From Pseudonocardia autotrophica (lineage in GTDB: Bacteria; Actinomycetota; Actinomycetes; Mycobacteriales; Pseudonocardiaceae), in NCBI RefSeq assembly GCF_003945385.1, contig NZ_AP018921.1, positions 1 through 64,000 of the forward strand: a DNA stretch of 64,000 bases. Direction: 5' to 3'. This document shows positions 37,829 through 46,442 of this stretch, one piece after another. The stretch's first letter is position 1. Every line of letters begins with the position of its first letter. The notes below the pieces were generated by a model. That model saw only the letters and a list, made by a program, of their open reading frames with translations, searched no databases and was not told where the DNA came from. Both the position numbers and the translations under genes were made by a program.

Positions 37829-39112
37829 GTGACGGGGGCGTTGGCCACGGTCCGCGAACGCTTGCTGCCCCGGGATCCGATGCAACGCAGCGCCGTGGCG
37901 CTCGCTGCCAACACCGGCGTCACGTCCGTGCTCGGGTTCCTGTACTGGGTCGTCGCCGCGCGCTACTACAGCCCGGCGATCGTCGGCGAGTCGGCGGCGC
38001 TGATCTCGGCGATGGTGTTGATGGCCAGCATCGCCGAGCTCAACCTCTTCAACACACTGATCCGGTTCCTGCCGACGGCCGGCTCGAACACACGGCGCTA
38101 TACGCTCCGCGCCTATCTGACGGTTGCCGGAGCGGGGACTCTCGTCGTGCTCGCTGCGCTGCCGTTCTTGCAGAAGTTTGCGCTGGTTCGCGACCTGGCG
38201 CATTACGGTCCGGCCGGTGTCGCTTTCGTCGTCGCAGCGCTTCTGGTGTGGACGCTGTTCGCATTGGCGGACAGCGTGGCGATCGGAGCGCGGGCGGCCG
38301 TATGGGTACCGGTGGAGAATGGCCTGTTCGGGGTGGCCAAGCTGGTACTGCTGTTTACGTTCGCCGCCGCGATGCCCCGCTTCGGCGTGTTCTGGTCCTG
38401 GTTCCTGGCGATGATCCCGGTGCTCGTCGCGATGAACGTGCTGCTGTTCTCGCGCCTGCTTCCTCGCCACGCGCGGGAGTCGGCGGGCCAATCCGAGCGG
38501 GTCTCGCGACGGGACGTCGCCGCATTCATGACGCTGGACAACATCGCGCTGCTGGGGTCCACTGCCGCGAACTACGTACTCCCGGTGATGGTCGCCGTGC
38601 TGGCGGGCAACGAGGCCAACGGCTACTTCTTCGTCGCGTGGGGTGTCGCGACAGTGCTCGAGGTCGCGCTGGTCAACGTGGCGGCCTCCCTCACCGTCGA
38701 GGGTGCTCGCCAACGGGAGCGGCTCGGCGAGATGGTCTCGACGCTGCTGCGACGGACGACCGTCCTCGCCGTCCCGCTCGTGCTGGTCCTGCTTCTCACC
38801 GCACCAATGATCATGTCGCTGTACGGGGACGCGTACGTCGCGAACTCCACCGACCTGCTGCGCGTGGTCGTGCTCGCGGCGCTGCCCCGAATCCTGATCG
38901 TGGTGTGGATGAGCCTCAATCGGGTGCGGCAACGCCTGGGCCAGATCCTGGCCGTGCAGGCCGTGATCACCGGGTCGGTGCTCGGCCTATCGTGGGCACT
39001 CCTTCCAGGTTACGGGATCATGGCCGTCGGCGTCGCGCACCTCGCCGTGCAGTGCGTGGTCGCGCTGGCGCTCGTGCCGTCGGTGTTGCGCGTGGTCCGC
39101 GGTCGCGGCTGA
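37829..39112 (+). CDS. Wzx-like polysaccharide flippase
   Basis: 427 residues with about 12 helices, MATE-like (MVF superfamily) polysaccharide exporter. Typical features: LGFLYWVVAARYYSPAIVGESAAL near the N-terminus and the central DNIALLGSTAANYVLPVMVAVLAG segment at the start of the second half. It moves lipid-linked oligosaccharide units across the membrane for assembly. It is the last gene of the locus, preceded by a GTG start 52 bases after the hydrolase. Confidence 0.85.
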   Translation: MTGALATVRERLLPRDPMQRSAVALAANTGVTSVLGFLYWVVAARYYSPAIVGESAALISAMVLMASIAELNLFNTLIRFLPTAGSNTRRYTLRAYLTVAGAGTLVVLAALPFLQKFALVRDLAHYGPAGVAFVVAALLVWTLFALADSVAIGARAAVWVPVENGLFGVAKLVLLFTFAAAMPRFGVFWSWFLAMIPVLVAMNVLLFSRLLPRHARESAGQSERVSRRDVAAFMTLDNIALLGSTAANYVLPVMVAVLAGNEANGYFFVAWGVATVLEVALVNVAASLTVEGARQRERLGEMVSTLLRRTTVLAVPLVLVLLLTAPMIMSLYGDAYVANSTDLLRVVVLAALPRILIVVWMSLNRVRQRLGQILAVQAVITGSVLGLSWALLPGYGIMAVGVAHLAVQCVVALALVPSVLRVVRGRG

Positions 39113-39307
39113 CCATCCGATAGACGGCGCTGATGGTTCGTCAAGCTCCGAGGGCTCGGGTTCGTGTCCATGACCGGCGCCGTCGACACCGCATCGACAC
39201 CGAATACTCAAAGCGGCTGAAGCGTCGGAGCGTCGACCCGTCGTAGCCTCGATGCGCGCGGGTGGGGTTGCCGTCGGCGTGTTCGGCGCGAGGGGGTCGA
39301 ACACACC

Positions 39308-39366
39308 TCAGCGGTAGGGCTGGGGCGGTCGAGCTTCACGAAAGATCTGATGCTCCAGCTCTGTTA
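39308..39366 (-). pseudogene. Hypothetical gene, 3' tail cut off by IS5
   Basis: 18 codons, TELEHQIFREARPPQPYR, then TGA. Removing IS5 copy 2 and one TTA joins it in frame to 40289-40628. Confidence 0.55.
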
Positions 39367-40288
39367 GAGCGTGTTTGAGAAGATCAAGTCGCGGGTGTGA
39401 TCATGTACTTCTGTTGCCGGGCGGCCGGGGTGCCGCGGGCGAGGCGGCGGGTGATGGTGTTGATCGCCGCCCAGCGGATCATGGCCTCGGACACGGCGGG
39501 GTCGCGTTCGTAGTCTCGGGCCAGACGCCGGTGCGCGGTGAGCCAGGCCAGGGTCCGCTCGACCGCCCACCTGCGCGGCAGGACGGCGAATCCGCGCTGC
39601 TCAGGCGGTTTGCGGACGACCTCGACCGTGGTCCGCAGGATCGAGGTGGCCCAGTCGAGCAGGCGGCCGGCGAACCCGGCGTCGGCGAACACGAAGCGCA
39701 CCCTCGTGCGCAGGTAGAGGTCGAGCAGGATCGACTTGGCGCCGTCGCGGTCCTGGACCGACGCCGAGCACACCATCGTCGTCAAGAGCAGGCCGAGGGT
39801 GTCGGTGATGATGAACCGCTTCCGACCGTTGACCTTCTTTCCGGCGTCGTATCCACGTGTGTCCTGTCCGACGGTGTCGGCGCCGCGCACGGACTGGGAG
39901 TCGATGATGCCCGCGCTCGGCTCCGGGTCGCGGCCCTCGTCGGCGCGCAGCTGTCCGCGTACGACCGGCAGGATCTGTTCGGTGACCTTCTGCTGCTCCC
40001 ATCGGTTGAAGTACCAGTACACGGTCTGCCATGGCGGGAAGTCCGCAGGCAGAGCACGCCATGCGCACCCCGCGCGCACCACGTAGAGGATCGCGTCGAC
40101 CACGTCCCGGCGTGGATGCTTCTCCGGCCGCCCACCCGATCCGGCCTCGGGCAGGAGCGGCTCGATCAACGCCCACTGGGCATCGCTGGTGTCCGAGGGA
40201 TACCGCCGCTTACGCCGAGCCACCCATCCACGATGGACCACACCGGCGCCCGGACCACGCAGACACGCCGGCCTTCTCAAACACGCTC
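39367..40288 (-). mobile_element. IS5-family element, copy 2
   Basis: 922 bases with GAGCGTGTTTGAGAAG terminal repeats and a 3-base target duplication TTA (39364-39366, 40289-40291). Related to but not identical with copies 1 and 3, so it arrived or diverged separately. Confidence 0.95.
39384..40223 (-). CDS. IS5-family transposase, copy 2
   Basis: A 279-residue DDE transposase, the same family as copies 1 and 3 but with scattered substitutions (for example [30 protein letters not shown]). The frame remains open upstream into the interrupted gene because the insertion keeps reading phase, giving a misleading 426-codon fusion; the native start is the GTG at 40223. Confidence 0.93.
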   Translation of the reverse strand: MARRKRRYPSDTSDAQWALIEPLLPEAGSGGRPEKHPRRDVVDAILYVVRAGCAWRALPADFPPWQTVYWYFNRWEQQKVTEQILPVVRGQLRADEGRDPEPSAGIIDSQSVRGADTVGQDTRGYDAGKKVNGRKRFIITDTLGLLLTTMVCSASVQDRDGAKSILLDLYLRTRVRFVFADAGFAGRLLDWATSILRTTVEVVRKPPEQRGFAVLPRRWAVERTLAWLTAHRRLARDYERDPAVSEAMIRWAAINTITRRLARGTPAARQQKYMITPAT

Positions 40289-40628
40289 TTAGGTGCTCGG
40301 TCAGCTCAACCGTTGTGTCGAGCAGCACGGCAGTGCGTACCTGATCATGGGTCCAGCCTGCGGCGAGTGCACACTCGATAAACATCATCTCCTGCTGTTG
40401 AGCCAGACGACGCGAGCTGTCGATGAACCACGGCCACAGGCGTAGCGCTTCAGCCGATTCCGTTCCGGGTGGCCCTCGTCGAATGGCCAGGCGCGCGGCG
40501 AGGACGACCGCGACCTGCGGATCGACATGCTGTGCTACGTCGATGCCAACTTCGGCGACGATCCAATGCCACAGATCCGCAGGTACATTTCCCGGCCGAC
40601 GTGGCAACGAGTCCGCATCCTCGAGCAC
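40289..40628 (-). pseudogene. Hypothetical protein gene, 5' part, interrupted by IS5
   Basis: The preferred start is the GTG at 40628, 5 bases after GGAGG; a TTG at 40664 is possible. The product begins VLEDADSLPRRPGNVPADLW and contains EMMFIECALAAGWTHDQVRTAVLLDTTVELTEHL, helical text that might be a DNA-binding or regulatory domain, but I do not recognise the family. With the tail at 39308 the restored protein has about 131 residues (143 from the TTG). Confidence 0.55.
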
Positions 40629-40925
40629 AGACACCTCCGAAACAACAGGCTCAGCGGGCCGCAATCATGTGATACCGCCTCGGATACCCAAACGAGCGCC
40701 TGCACGGACGGGGCACACATCCAGCGGTTCGACACCCGGTCGCCGACGTCGGGCGGTGGCTCCCATCGCGGATCGTCGAATCGGGCGCGTTCGACATCTG
40801 CGTGCTGACGACTGCCGCGGTCGATAGCGTGGCTGCGGGGACTGTCGGCGCTCGACAATTTGTGAGCTCGGGGGCGATGGCGCCGGGACGGAATTGCGTC
40901 GCCTGCTCCTACGGCTCGGCATGGA

Positions 40926-41924
40926 TCAGACGACCAGCAGGCCGCCCGCGACGGCGACCGCCACGGCGCTTGCCACGATAATGGCGGCACGGCCGTACCG
41001 GGTGTTCCGCGGTAGTGATCGCAGGGGAAACACGAGCTGGCGTGCGAGTACGTAGGCCGCAAGTGTGGCGACGAACAGGGCGCCGACCGGCGCCGGTCGT
41101 GCTGACCAAGCCACTGTTGCGGCCGCCAGTCCGATCCCGGCAGCGGCGCTTGCTTCGATCAACTGCGCAGGGACTCGTCGCATCCCGAGGCGGCGATCAG
41201 ACGACCACAGACCCCAGCGCGACGCTGTCGGTCGCCCAGCGCAGCAGCCCCCGAACCAGCATCCGAGCCGGCCGATGCCTGCACCGATGACGAGCGCGGG
41301 AGCGCTCAGATCGAGGACAGCGAGGACCGGCACCTCGCCGACGACGCTACCGATGATCATCGTTGCCATCGCGGCGAGCACGAACCCCTGCAGGCACATG
41401 CCCGTCCACCGAGCCGGCCCTGTGCGTGGCCGATCTCGGTGTTCGACCAGGTAGTAGACCCTGGCGCCGACGAGCCCGACGAGGCAAGCGAGCAACGACG
41501 TGCTCAGCACCGCCACCATCGGCAAACCGCTGCGCAGCACCAACGCCGACTGCAAACCCAGGGCCACGACCGCACCGAGGCCAACCAGCCCCGGCCAGGA
41601 GCCCAAGCGTGTCCCGGGCGCCTTCGCCGAGACGACCGGGGCGTAGCCGGTGCGGCCGGACGCGGTGACAGACGAGGCCCGTCGCAGGTCTGCGGGCCCC
41701 GCGACGATGGAGGCTGTCACGTCCCATTCGCCGGAAGGGATGTTCTCGACACGGTGGGTGAGCGTGATGGGCCCGGCGTTGGGCAGGACCGGGTCGATGA
41801 CGTCGTGTGTGGTGAAGGTGTCTGGCGCCCCGGCGGTCGAGGAGCGGTGAACGCCGTCGAACTGGACCGTGACCGGTCCGGCCGCACCGCTGGACGGGGC
41901 GCGGAAGGTGTAGCTCAGGCCTAA
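40926..41924 (-). CDS. Lgt-like membrane protein, main part, interrupted by IS5
   Basis: About 332 codons after the IS. A beta-rich extracytoplasmic domain (GPVTVQFDGVHRSST through IPSGEWDVTASIVAG) is followed by seven or so helices resembling prolipoprotein diacylglyceryl transferase: GARVYYLVEHRDRP and GRLGCWFGGCCAGRPT, the counterpart of the Lgt GRxGNFxNxExxGRPT signature, with three cysteines in place of Asn-rich residues. The 5' part lies at 42848-43180; removal of IS5 copy 3 restores a 442-residue frame. It probably belongs to the BlaI-type regulon through operator C. Function as a true Lgt is uncertain. Confidence 0.7.
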   Translation of the reverse strand, partial: LGLSYTFRAPSSGAAGPVTVQFDGVHRSSTAGAPDTFTTHDVIDPVLPNAGPITLTHRVENIPSGEWDVTASIVAGPADLRRASSVTASGRTGYAPVVSAKAPGTRLGSWPGLVGLGAVVALGLQSALVLRSGLPMVAVLSTSLLACLVGLVGARVYYLVEHRDRPRTGPARWTGMCLQGFVLAAMATMIIGSVVGEVPVLAVLDLSAPALVIGAGIGRLGCWFGGCCAGRPTASRWGLWSSDRRLGMRRVPAQLIEASAAAGIGLAAATVAWSARPAPVGALFVATLAAYVLARQLVFPLRSLPRNTRYGRAAIIVASAVAVAVAGGLLVV

Positions 41925-42847
41925 GAGCGTGTTTGAGAAGAGTCGGAGTGTCTGCGTCGCTGGGGCTGCGCACTGGTCCATCGTGGACAGGTGGCTCGAC
42001 GTAAGCGGCGGTACCCCTCGGACACCAGCGACGAGCAGTGGGCGCTGATCGAGCCTCTGCTACCCGAGGCGGGGTCGGGTGGGCGGCCGGAGAAGCACCC
42101 GCGACGTGACGTGGTCGACGCGATCCTCTATGTCGTGCGCGCCGGATGTGCGTGGCGGGCTCTACCAGCGGACTTCCCGCCCTGGCAGACCGTCTACTGG
42201 TACTTCAACCGGTGGGAACAGCAGAAGGTCACCGAACAAATCCTCCCGGTCGTGCGCCGACAGCTACGCGCCGACGAAGGCCGCGACCCCGAGCCCAGCG
42301 CAGGGATCATCGACTCGCAGAGCGTCAAGGGCGCCGACACCGTCGGCCAGGAGACCCGCGGTTACGACGCCGGGAAGAAGATCAACGGGCGGAAGCGGTT
42401 CATCGTCACCGACACCCTCGGGCTGCTGTTGACGACCATGGTGTGCTCGGCGTCGGTACAGGACCGCGACGGCGCCAAGTCCATCCTGCTCGACCTCTAC
42501 CTGCGCACCCGCGTGCGGTTCGTCTACGCCGACGCCGGGTTCGCCGGACGCCTCCTGGAGTGGGCGACCACGATCCTTCGCAGCACCGTCGAGGTCGTCC
42601 GCAAACCGCCTGAGCAGCGTGGATTCGCCGTTCTTCCCCGTCGGTGGGTGGTCGAGCGGACCCTGGCCTGGCTCACGGCCCACCGGCGACTGGCCCGAGA
42701 CTACGAACGCCACCCCGCCGTCTCCGAGGCCATGATCCGCTGGGCGGCGATCAACACCATCACTCGCCGCATCGTCCGCGGCAAGCCGGCTGCCCGCCAG
42801 CAGAAGTACGTCTGCACGCCCGCAACCTGATCTTCTCAAACACACTC
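41925..42847 (+). mobile_element. IS5-family element, copy 3
   Basis: 923 bases, terminal sequences and transposase identical to copy 1 but in opposite orientation; target duplication TAA (41922-41924, 42848-42850). It interrupts the Lgt-like gene. Confidence 0.95.
41991..42830 (+). CDS. IS5-family transposase, copy 3
   Basis: 279 residues from a GTG, identical to the copy 1 protein: [15 protein letters not shown] and [16 protein letters not shown] carry the Asp residues of the DDE core, [14 protein letters not shown] the Glu. Intact and possibly active. Confidence 0.95.
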   Translation: MARRKRRYPSDTSDEQWALIEPLLPEAGSGGRPEKHPRRDVVDAILYVVRAGCAWRALPADFPPWQTVYWYFNRWEQQKVTEQILPVVRRQLRADEGRDPEPSAGIIDSQSVKGADTVGQETRGYDAGKKINGRKRFIVTDTLGLLLTTMVCSASVQDRDGAKSILLDLYLRTRVRFVYADAGFAGRLLEWATTILRSTVEVVRKPPEQRGFAVLPRRWVVERTLAWLTAHRRLARDYERHPAVSEAMIRWAAINTITRRIVRGKPAARQQKYVCTPAT

Positions 42848-43180
42848 TAACGCCTGGGGGTCTGCGTCACGCAGTTCTTCGCACCCGACTCTCGTGACCT
42901 CGAGCGCGCTGGGCCCGCGGCTCCGACTGCCGTCGTCGACGTCGAGTGCGGCTGCTCCTGAGTCGCGGGCGGCCTCGGCACCACTGCCGTCGGTCGCCTT
43001 CGGCGCTGCTACCTGACGGCGGCGCGGGCCGCCTGTCGACGGCCGGACCGAGTTGATCAGCTCGGACGACGGAGCAACGCTGCGAGAGCGGGAGCCAGCA
43101 GCCAGGTCGACCGTCGTCGCCGCAGCCCGACCGGGCTGCTTCGCCCGCCGAGCGGCACGACGCTTCTGTTTACGTCCCAT
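42848..43180 (-). pseudogene. Lgt-like gene, 5' part
   Basis: 111 codons from the ATG at 43180, which follows GGAGG. The product starts MGRKQKRRAARRAKQPGR and is Arg-, Ala- and Ser-rich, probably a cytoplasmic N-terminal extension, ending RDADPQAL at the IS. Joined to 41921 it reads on as GLSYTFRAPSSG in frame. Operator C overlaps its promoter. Confidence 0.6.
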
Positions 43181-43204
43181 GCTGATCACGCCTCCAAGCC
43201 AAAC

Positions 43205-43221
43205 TCCTACGTACCATAGTA
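43205..43221. promoter_or_regulatory. BlaI-type operator C
   Basis: TCCTACGTACCATAGTA, two mismatches to TCCTACGNNNCGTAGGA, 25 bases upstream of the Lgt-like ATG on the minus strand. Confidence 0.55.
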
Positions 43222-43348
43222 GTTCGCAGTGCGCGCGGACGTGAGAGCGGAGAAGTCGAGGGCGTTGACCGCGGTGCGTGGCGTCGAGCACCTGCTCGAA
43301 GACCGCATCGTTCGGTCCTACCCGCCTGCAGTGCGCCGCGACACCGTC

Positions 43349-43365
43349 TACTACGCTCCGTAGGA
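43349..43365. promoter_or_regulatory. BlaI-type operator D
   Basis: TACTACGCTCCGTAGGA holds a perfect CTACG-N3-CGTAG palindrome in the divergent region before the multicopper oxidase, 144 bases from operator C. Confidence 0.6.
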
Positions 43366-43538
43366 ATACGCTGGTATGGGGACATCATTTCGCTGCGCTG
43401 CCGAGGGGTGGTGCTGCCCGTGTTGCCGGCGCCGACCACAGTGCACACAGAGGAGTACTCGGCGATGGACGCGGCCGACATGCCGTCGAAGGATCCTGTG
43501 GACTGTCCACGGAGTCAGCCAGGCCAGGGGGCTCGGCG

Positions 43539-45089
43539 ATGAACCACGACGCTGGGAGCAACGGTCGGCGCAGTGCTACCACCTGGAGTCGTCGGCGATT
43601 CTTGGGCACCACCGGCGGTGTTGGAGCGGGCCTGCTGCTGACCGGCTGTGGCGAGTCGGTGGCGAGCCCCCGGACCGTCGCGCTGACCGATCGCATCGGT
43701 CCGGGCGGTCTAGAGGTCGAGGCTGCCGAGCAGGCGCGGCGAGCCACCGCTGGCCGAACTCTGGCACGCACTCTGCAGGCACAGCCCAGCACGGTCGACA
43801 TCGGCGGACGCACGGTGTCGACGTGGACCTACAACGGCGCTCTGCCCGGCCCGGAGATCCGTGCTCGGGTGGGAGATACGCTGAAGGTGCGCCTGGAGAA
43901 CCAGCTACCCCAGCCGACAACCGTCCACTGGCACGGTATTGCCCTGCGCAATGACATGGATGGCGTCCCCGTGTTGACCCAGCCCCAGATCCCCTCCGGC
44001 GGCTCGTTCGAGTATCTCTTCACGCTGCCTCATGCGGGTACCTACATGTTCCACCCGCACGTCGGTACCCAGCTCGACCGTGGCTTGTATGCACCACTCA
44101 TCATCGACGACCCGGCTGAGCCCGGAGACTATGACCTCGAGCACGTCGTGATCTTCGACGATTGGATTGACGGCACTGGACAAAATCCCGACCAGGTTCT
44201 GGCCGGCCTGCTCCGCAACGGCATGGGCGGGATGGCGGGTATGGGCGGGGACCATGGTGGGATGCAGATGCCGACGTCGTCCGTCCTCGGCGGGGATGCC
44301 GGCGACACCATCTATCCGCACTATGTCGCCAACGGCCGCACACGTTCCGCGCCGACCACCCTCGACGTCCGTCCCGGTCAACGTGTGCGCTTCCGGATGA
44401 TCAATATGGGCGGCGACACAGCTTTCCGTGTCGGAGTTCCTGGTGCTCCAATGACGGTGACCCACACCGACGGATTTCCCGTCGCCCCCACCGACGCTGA
44501 GGCAGTGGTGATCGGAATGGGCGAGCGAATCGACGCTGTCGTCACCATTCCCGAGGCCCCGGCCGCGCTGATCGGGATCGCCGAAGGCAAGAACGACCAT
44601 GCTGCGGTGACGCTGTCGACTCCACAGAACTCGCCGGTGGACACCAGCGCTGCGGCCTCCGCCCTGGCGTCCAGGTCAGCGGTTCTGTCACAGACCTTCG
44701 CTTCCGCCGAGCCGGTAACGCTACAGCGGCGCCCCCCCGATGTGGTGCACGATCTGGTGCTGGCCGGCCCCGGGGCCCTCTACGACTGGACGATCAACGG
44801 CGAACGATACGATCCGGCTCGCGGCCTGCCAATCTCAAGTGGTCAACGTGTGCGCCTTCGCATGGTCAACACGACCACGATGTTCCATCCGATGCATCTA
44901 CATGGGCACACCTTCCAAGTAGTCGGCCCCGACGGTCGGGGTCCCCGAAAAGACACTGTGTTGGTGCTGCCCAACCAGACTGTCGATGTGGACTTCGATG
45001 CGGACAATCCCGGTCAATGGCTGACGCACTGCCATAATATCTACCACGGAGAAGCGGGCATGATGACCGTCGTCTCTTACGTCGCCTGA
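43539..45089 (+). CDS. Multicopper oxidase, Tat-exported
   Basis: About 516 residues from the ATG at 43539. A twin-arginine signal SRRRFLGTTGGVGAGLLLTGC also ends in a lipobox-like LTGC. All four copper-ligand motifs are intact: TVHWHGIAL, FHPHVGTQ, HPMHLHGHTF and THCHNIYHGEAGMM. A Met/Gly/His stretch (GMGGMAGMGGDHGGMQM) in the middle is like Met-rich loops of cuprous oxidases. It probably oxidises Cu(I) outside the membrane. It is divergent from the Lgt-like gene across operators C and D. The only intact oxidase of three in the window. Confidence 0.92.
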   Translation: MNHDAGSNGRRSATTWSRRRFLGTTGGVGAGLLLTGCGESVASPRTVALTDRIGPGGLEVEAAEQARRATAGRTLARTLQAQPSTVDIGGRTVSTWTYNGALPGPEIRARVGDTLKVRLENQLPQPTTVHWHGIALRNDMDGVPVLTQPQIPSGGSFEYLFTLPHAGTYMFHPHVGTQLDRGLYAPLIIDDPAEPGDYDLEHVVIFDDWIDGTGQNPDQVLAGLLRNGMGGMAGMGGDHGGMQMPTSSVLGGDAGDTIYPHYVANGRTRSAPTTLDVRPGQRVRFRMINMGGDTAFRVGVPGAPMTVTHTDGFPVAPTDAEAVVIGMGERIDAVVTIPEAPAALIGIAEGKNDHAAVTLSTPQNSPVDTSAAASALASRSAVLSQTFASAEPVTLQRRPPDVVHDLVLAGPGALYDWTINGERYDPARGLPISSGQRVRLRMVNTTTMFHPMHLHGHTFQVVGPDGRGPRKDTVLVLPNQTVDVDFDADNPGQWLTHCHNIYHGEAGMMTVVSYVA

Positions 45090-45241
45090 CTGGACCGTGA
45101 GTATCTCGGCAGGCACGTGCAAGTCCAAGCGCCTGCCCATTCGTCCGTCAAGAAAAAACTTGGTCCGCCGAGCAACCACTATGGGTCGCCGAGCGTCATA
45201 GCAACTGAGCCCCTACTCCTGGTCTCAGAAAAGAGGGATCC

Positions 45242-45823
45242 ATGACGCGCTACTTTCGTAACGGCACCAAGTTGACGACACTCGCCGCCACTGCCGCGGC
45301 TGCACTCGTAGTGGTCGTGACTGCAGGTAGCGCCGGCGCCGATGCGGCGCCCGATTCGAACACCGTGGCCACCCAGGCACATCAAGAGCCTGCCGCTCCT
45401 GGTACACCGTGTTCGGTCTCCACCCGCGCCTGCGTCGATCTCGAATCACAACAGGCCTGGCTCATCGGTGACGGGAAGGTGATCCGCGGGCCGGTACGCA
45501 TCGCTTCCGGTGGAGCCGGGCAGGAATCCCCAATCGGGCACTCGTTCCGAGTGTACCGCAAGGAAAAGGACCACGTAAGCGGCGAGTTCAACGGTCCGGA
45601 CGGCCGTCCTGCACCGATGCCGTTCTCGGTGTTCTTCGCAGACGGCGGCGTCGCCTTCCACGGTGGAGACCGTTCCCGGTCATCTGCGGGATGCATCAAG
45701 CTCGAGCTCGGGGACGCCGAGGCCTGGTTCAATGAGTTGCAGACCGGGGACAAGGTGCAAGTGGTCAACGCGTCCGAGGAAAACAAGGAGCGTGCACGGG
45801 CGCGCCAAACCGCAGGAGTCTGA
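45242..45823 (+). CDS. L,D-transpeptidase (YkuD domain)
   Basis: 193 residues with a signal peptide (TLAATAAAALVVVVTAGSAGADA) and a YkuD domain whose catalytic motif reads AFHGGDRSRSSAGCIKL (family HGxx...SxGCIR). It would form 3-3 crosslinks or anchor proteins in peptidoglycan. ATG behind AAGAGGG. The domain is shorter than most and sits directly at the C-terminus. It lies downstream of the oxidase with a 150-base gap; whether it shares copper control is unclear. Confidence 0.85.
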   Translation: MTRYFRNGTKLTTLAATAAAALVVVVTAGSAGADAAPDSNTVATQAHQEPAAPGTPCSVSTRACVDLESQQAWLIGDGKVIRGPVRIASGGAGQESPIGHSFRVYRKEKDHVSGEFNGPDGRPAPMPFSVFFADGGVAFHGGDRSRSSAGCIKLELGDAEAWFNELQTGDKVQVVNASEENKERARARQTAGV

Positions 45824-45880
45824 CCAGAGTAGCCGCACCATTGCTGGGGAGCGCCTTAAACGTCCGCAGGACGGACAAAT

Positions 45881-46021
45881 CGTCGGCTGCTGCCCGAAAC
45901 GGACAGCCGACGGTCGTACCTGTATAAACCGTACGCCCCGCAGCCGTCCGACACGTGCTACGTCAGCTATGACGGCTCGATCAGTGCTGTCCGGTCAGAC
46001 ACCGTGCTGACCGGACAGCAC
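45881..46021. terminator. Hairpin cluster after the L,D-transpeptidase
   Basis: Two strong inverted repeats: CGTCGGCTG with its complement (45881-45889, 45904-45912), and perfect 15-base arms GTGCTGTCCGGTCAG with its complement around an 8-base loop (45984-45998, 46007-46021). No T-run follows. Likely terminators between converging genes, though the number of hairpins is unusual. Confidence 0.4.
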
Positions 46022-46172
46022 CGGTCCATACGGGGTCTATCCGGTTCGAGGGGAGTCACGCGGACCTCGGGCCCGTGCCTGTTCCAACGCATTGTCGGGT
46101 CAGCGATCCGGTCTGCGCGATCGTCGGGCGCTCATGACAGTTCAGCCCAGAAATCGATAAAAGACGGCTGCG

Positions 46173-46442
46173 TTAACGGTGCGCACGGGAGCGCCGAGAA
46201 CGGCGCATCAACACGGCTACCGACCAGATTGCTCCGAATAGAACCACCGCAGCAATCCCGGCTCCACGTAGATCAATATCATCCAGGAAGGTGAGAGTTT
46301 CGGTGGAAGCGTCAAGCTGGTCACGAAGCAGGCCGGCCAGTACGATGGTTCCCACGACAAGAGCCACGACGGCCGAGAGCGCCGTCACGGTTAAATTGTA
46401 GGCGAGTTTCCGCATCGGATCTGTGAACGACCAGCCGTAGGC
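46173..46442 (-). pseudogene. NiCoT nickel/cobalt permease, C-terminal part
   Basis: Text WSFTDPMRKLAYNLTVTALSAVVALVVGTIVLAGLL matches the end of HoxN/NixA permeases (WAFxxPxRKLYYNxxxTxxSVxVAxxIG), followed by a last helix and a basic tail. ISAs1 separates it from the remaining upstream bit at 47801; joined they read ARAYGWSFTDP. The first half of the permease with the HxxxxDH motif is absent. Confidence 0.7.

Noticed and set aside
39384..40664. A 426-residue fusion of a hypothetical domain and a transposase
   Set aside because: The IS5 ends and TTA target repeat show it is an insertion that happens to keep phase, not a native fusion.
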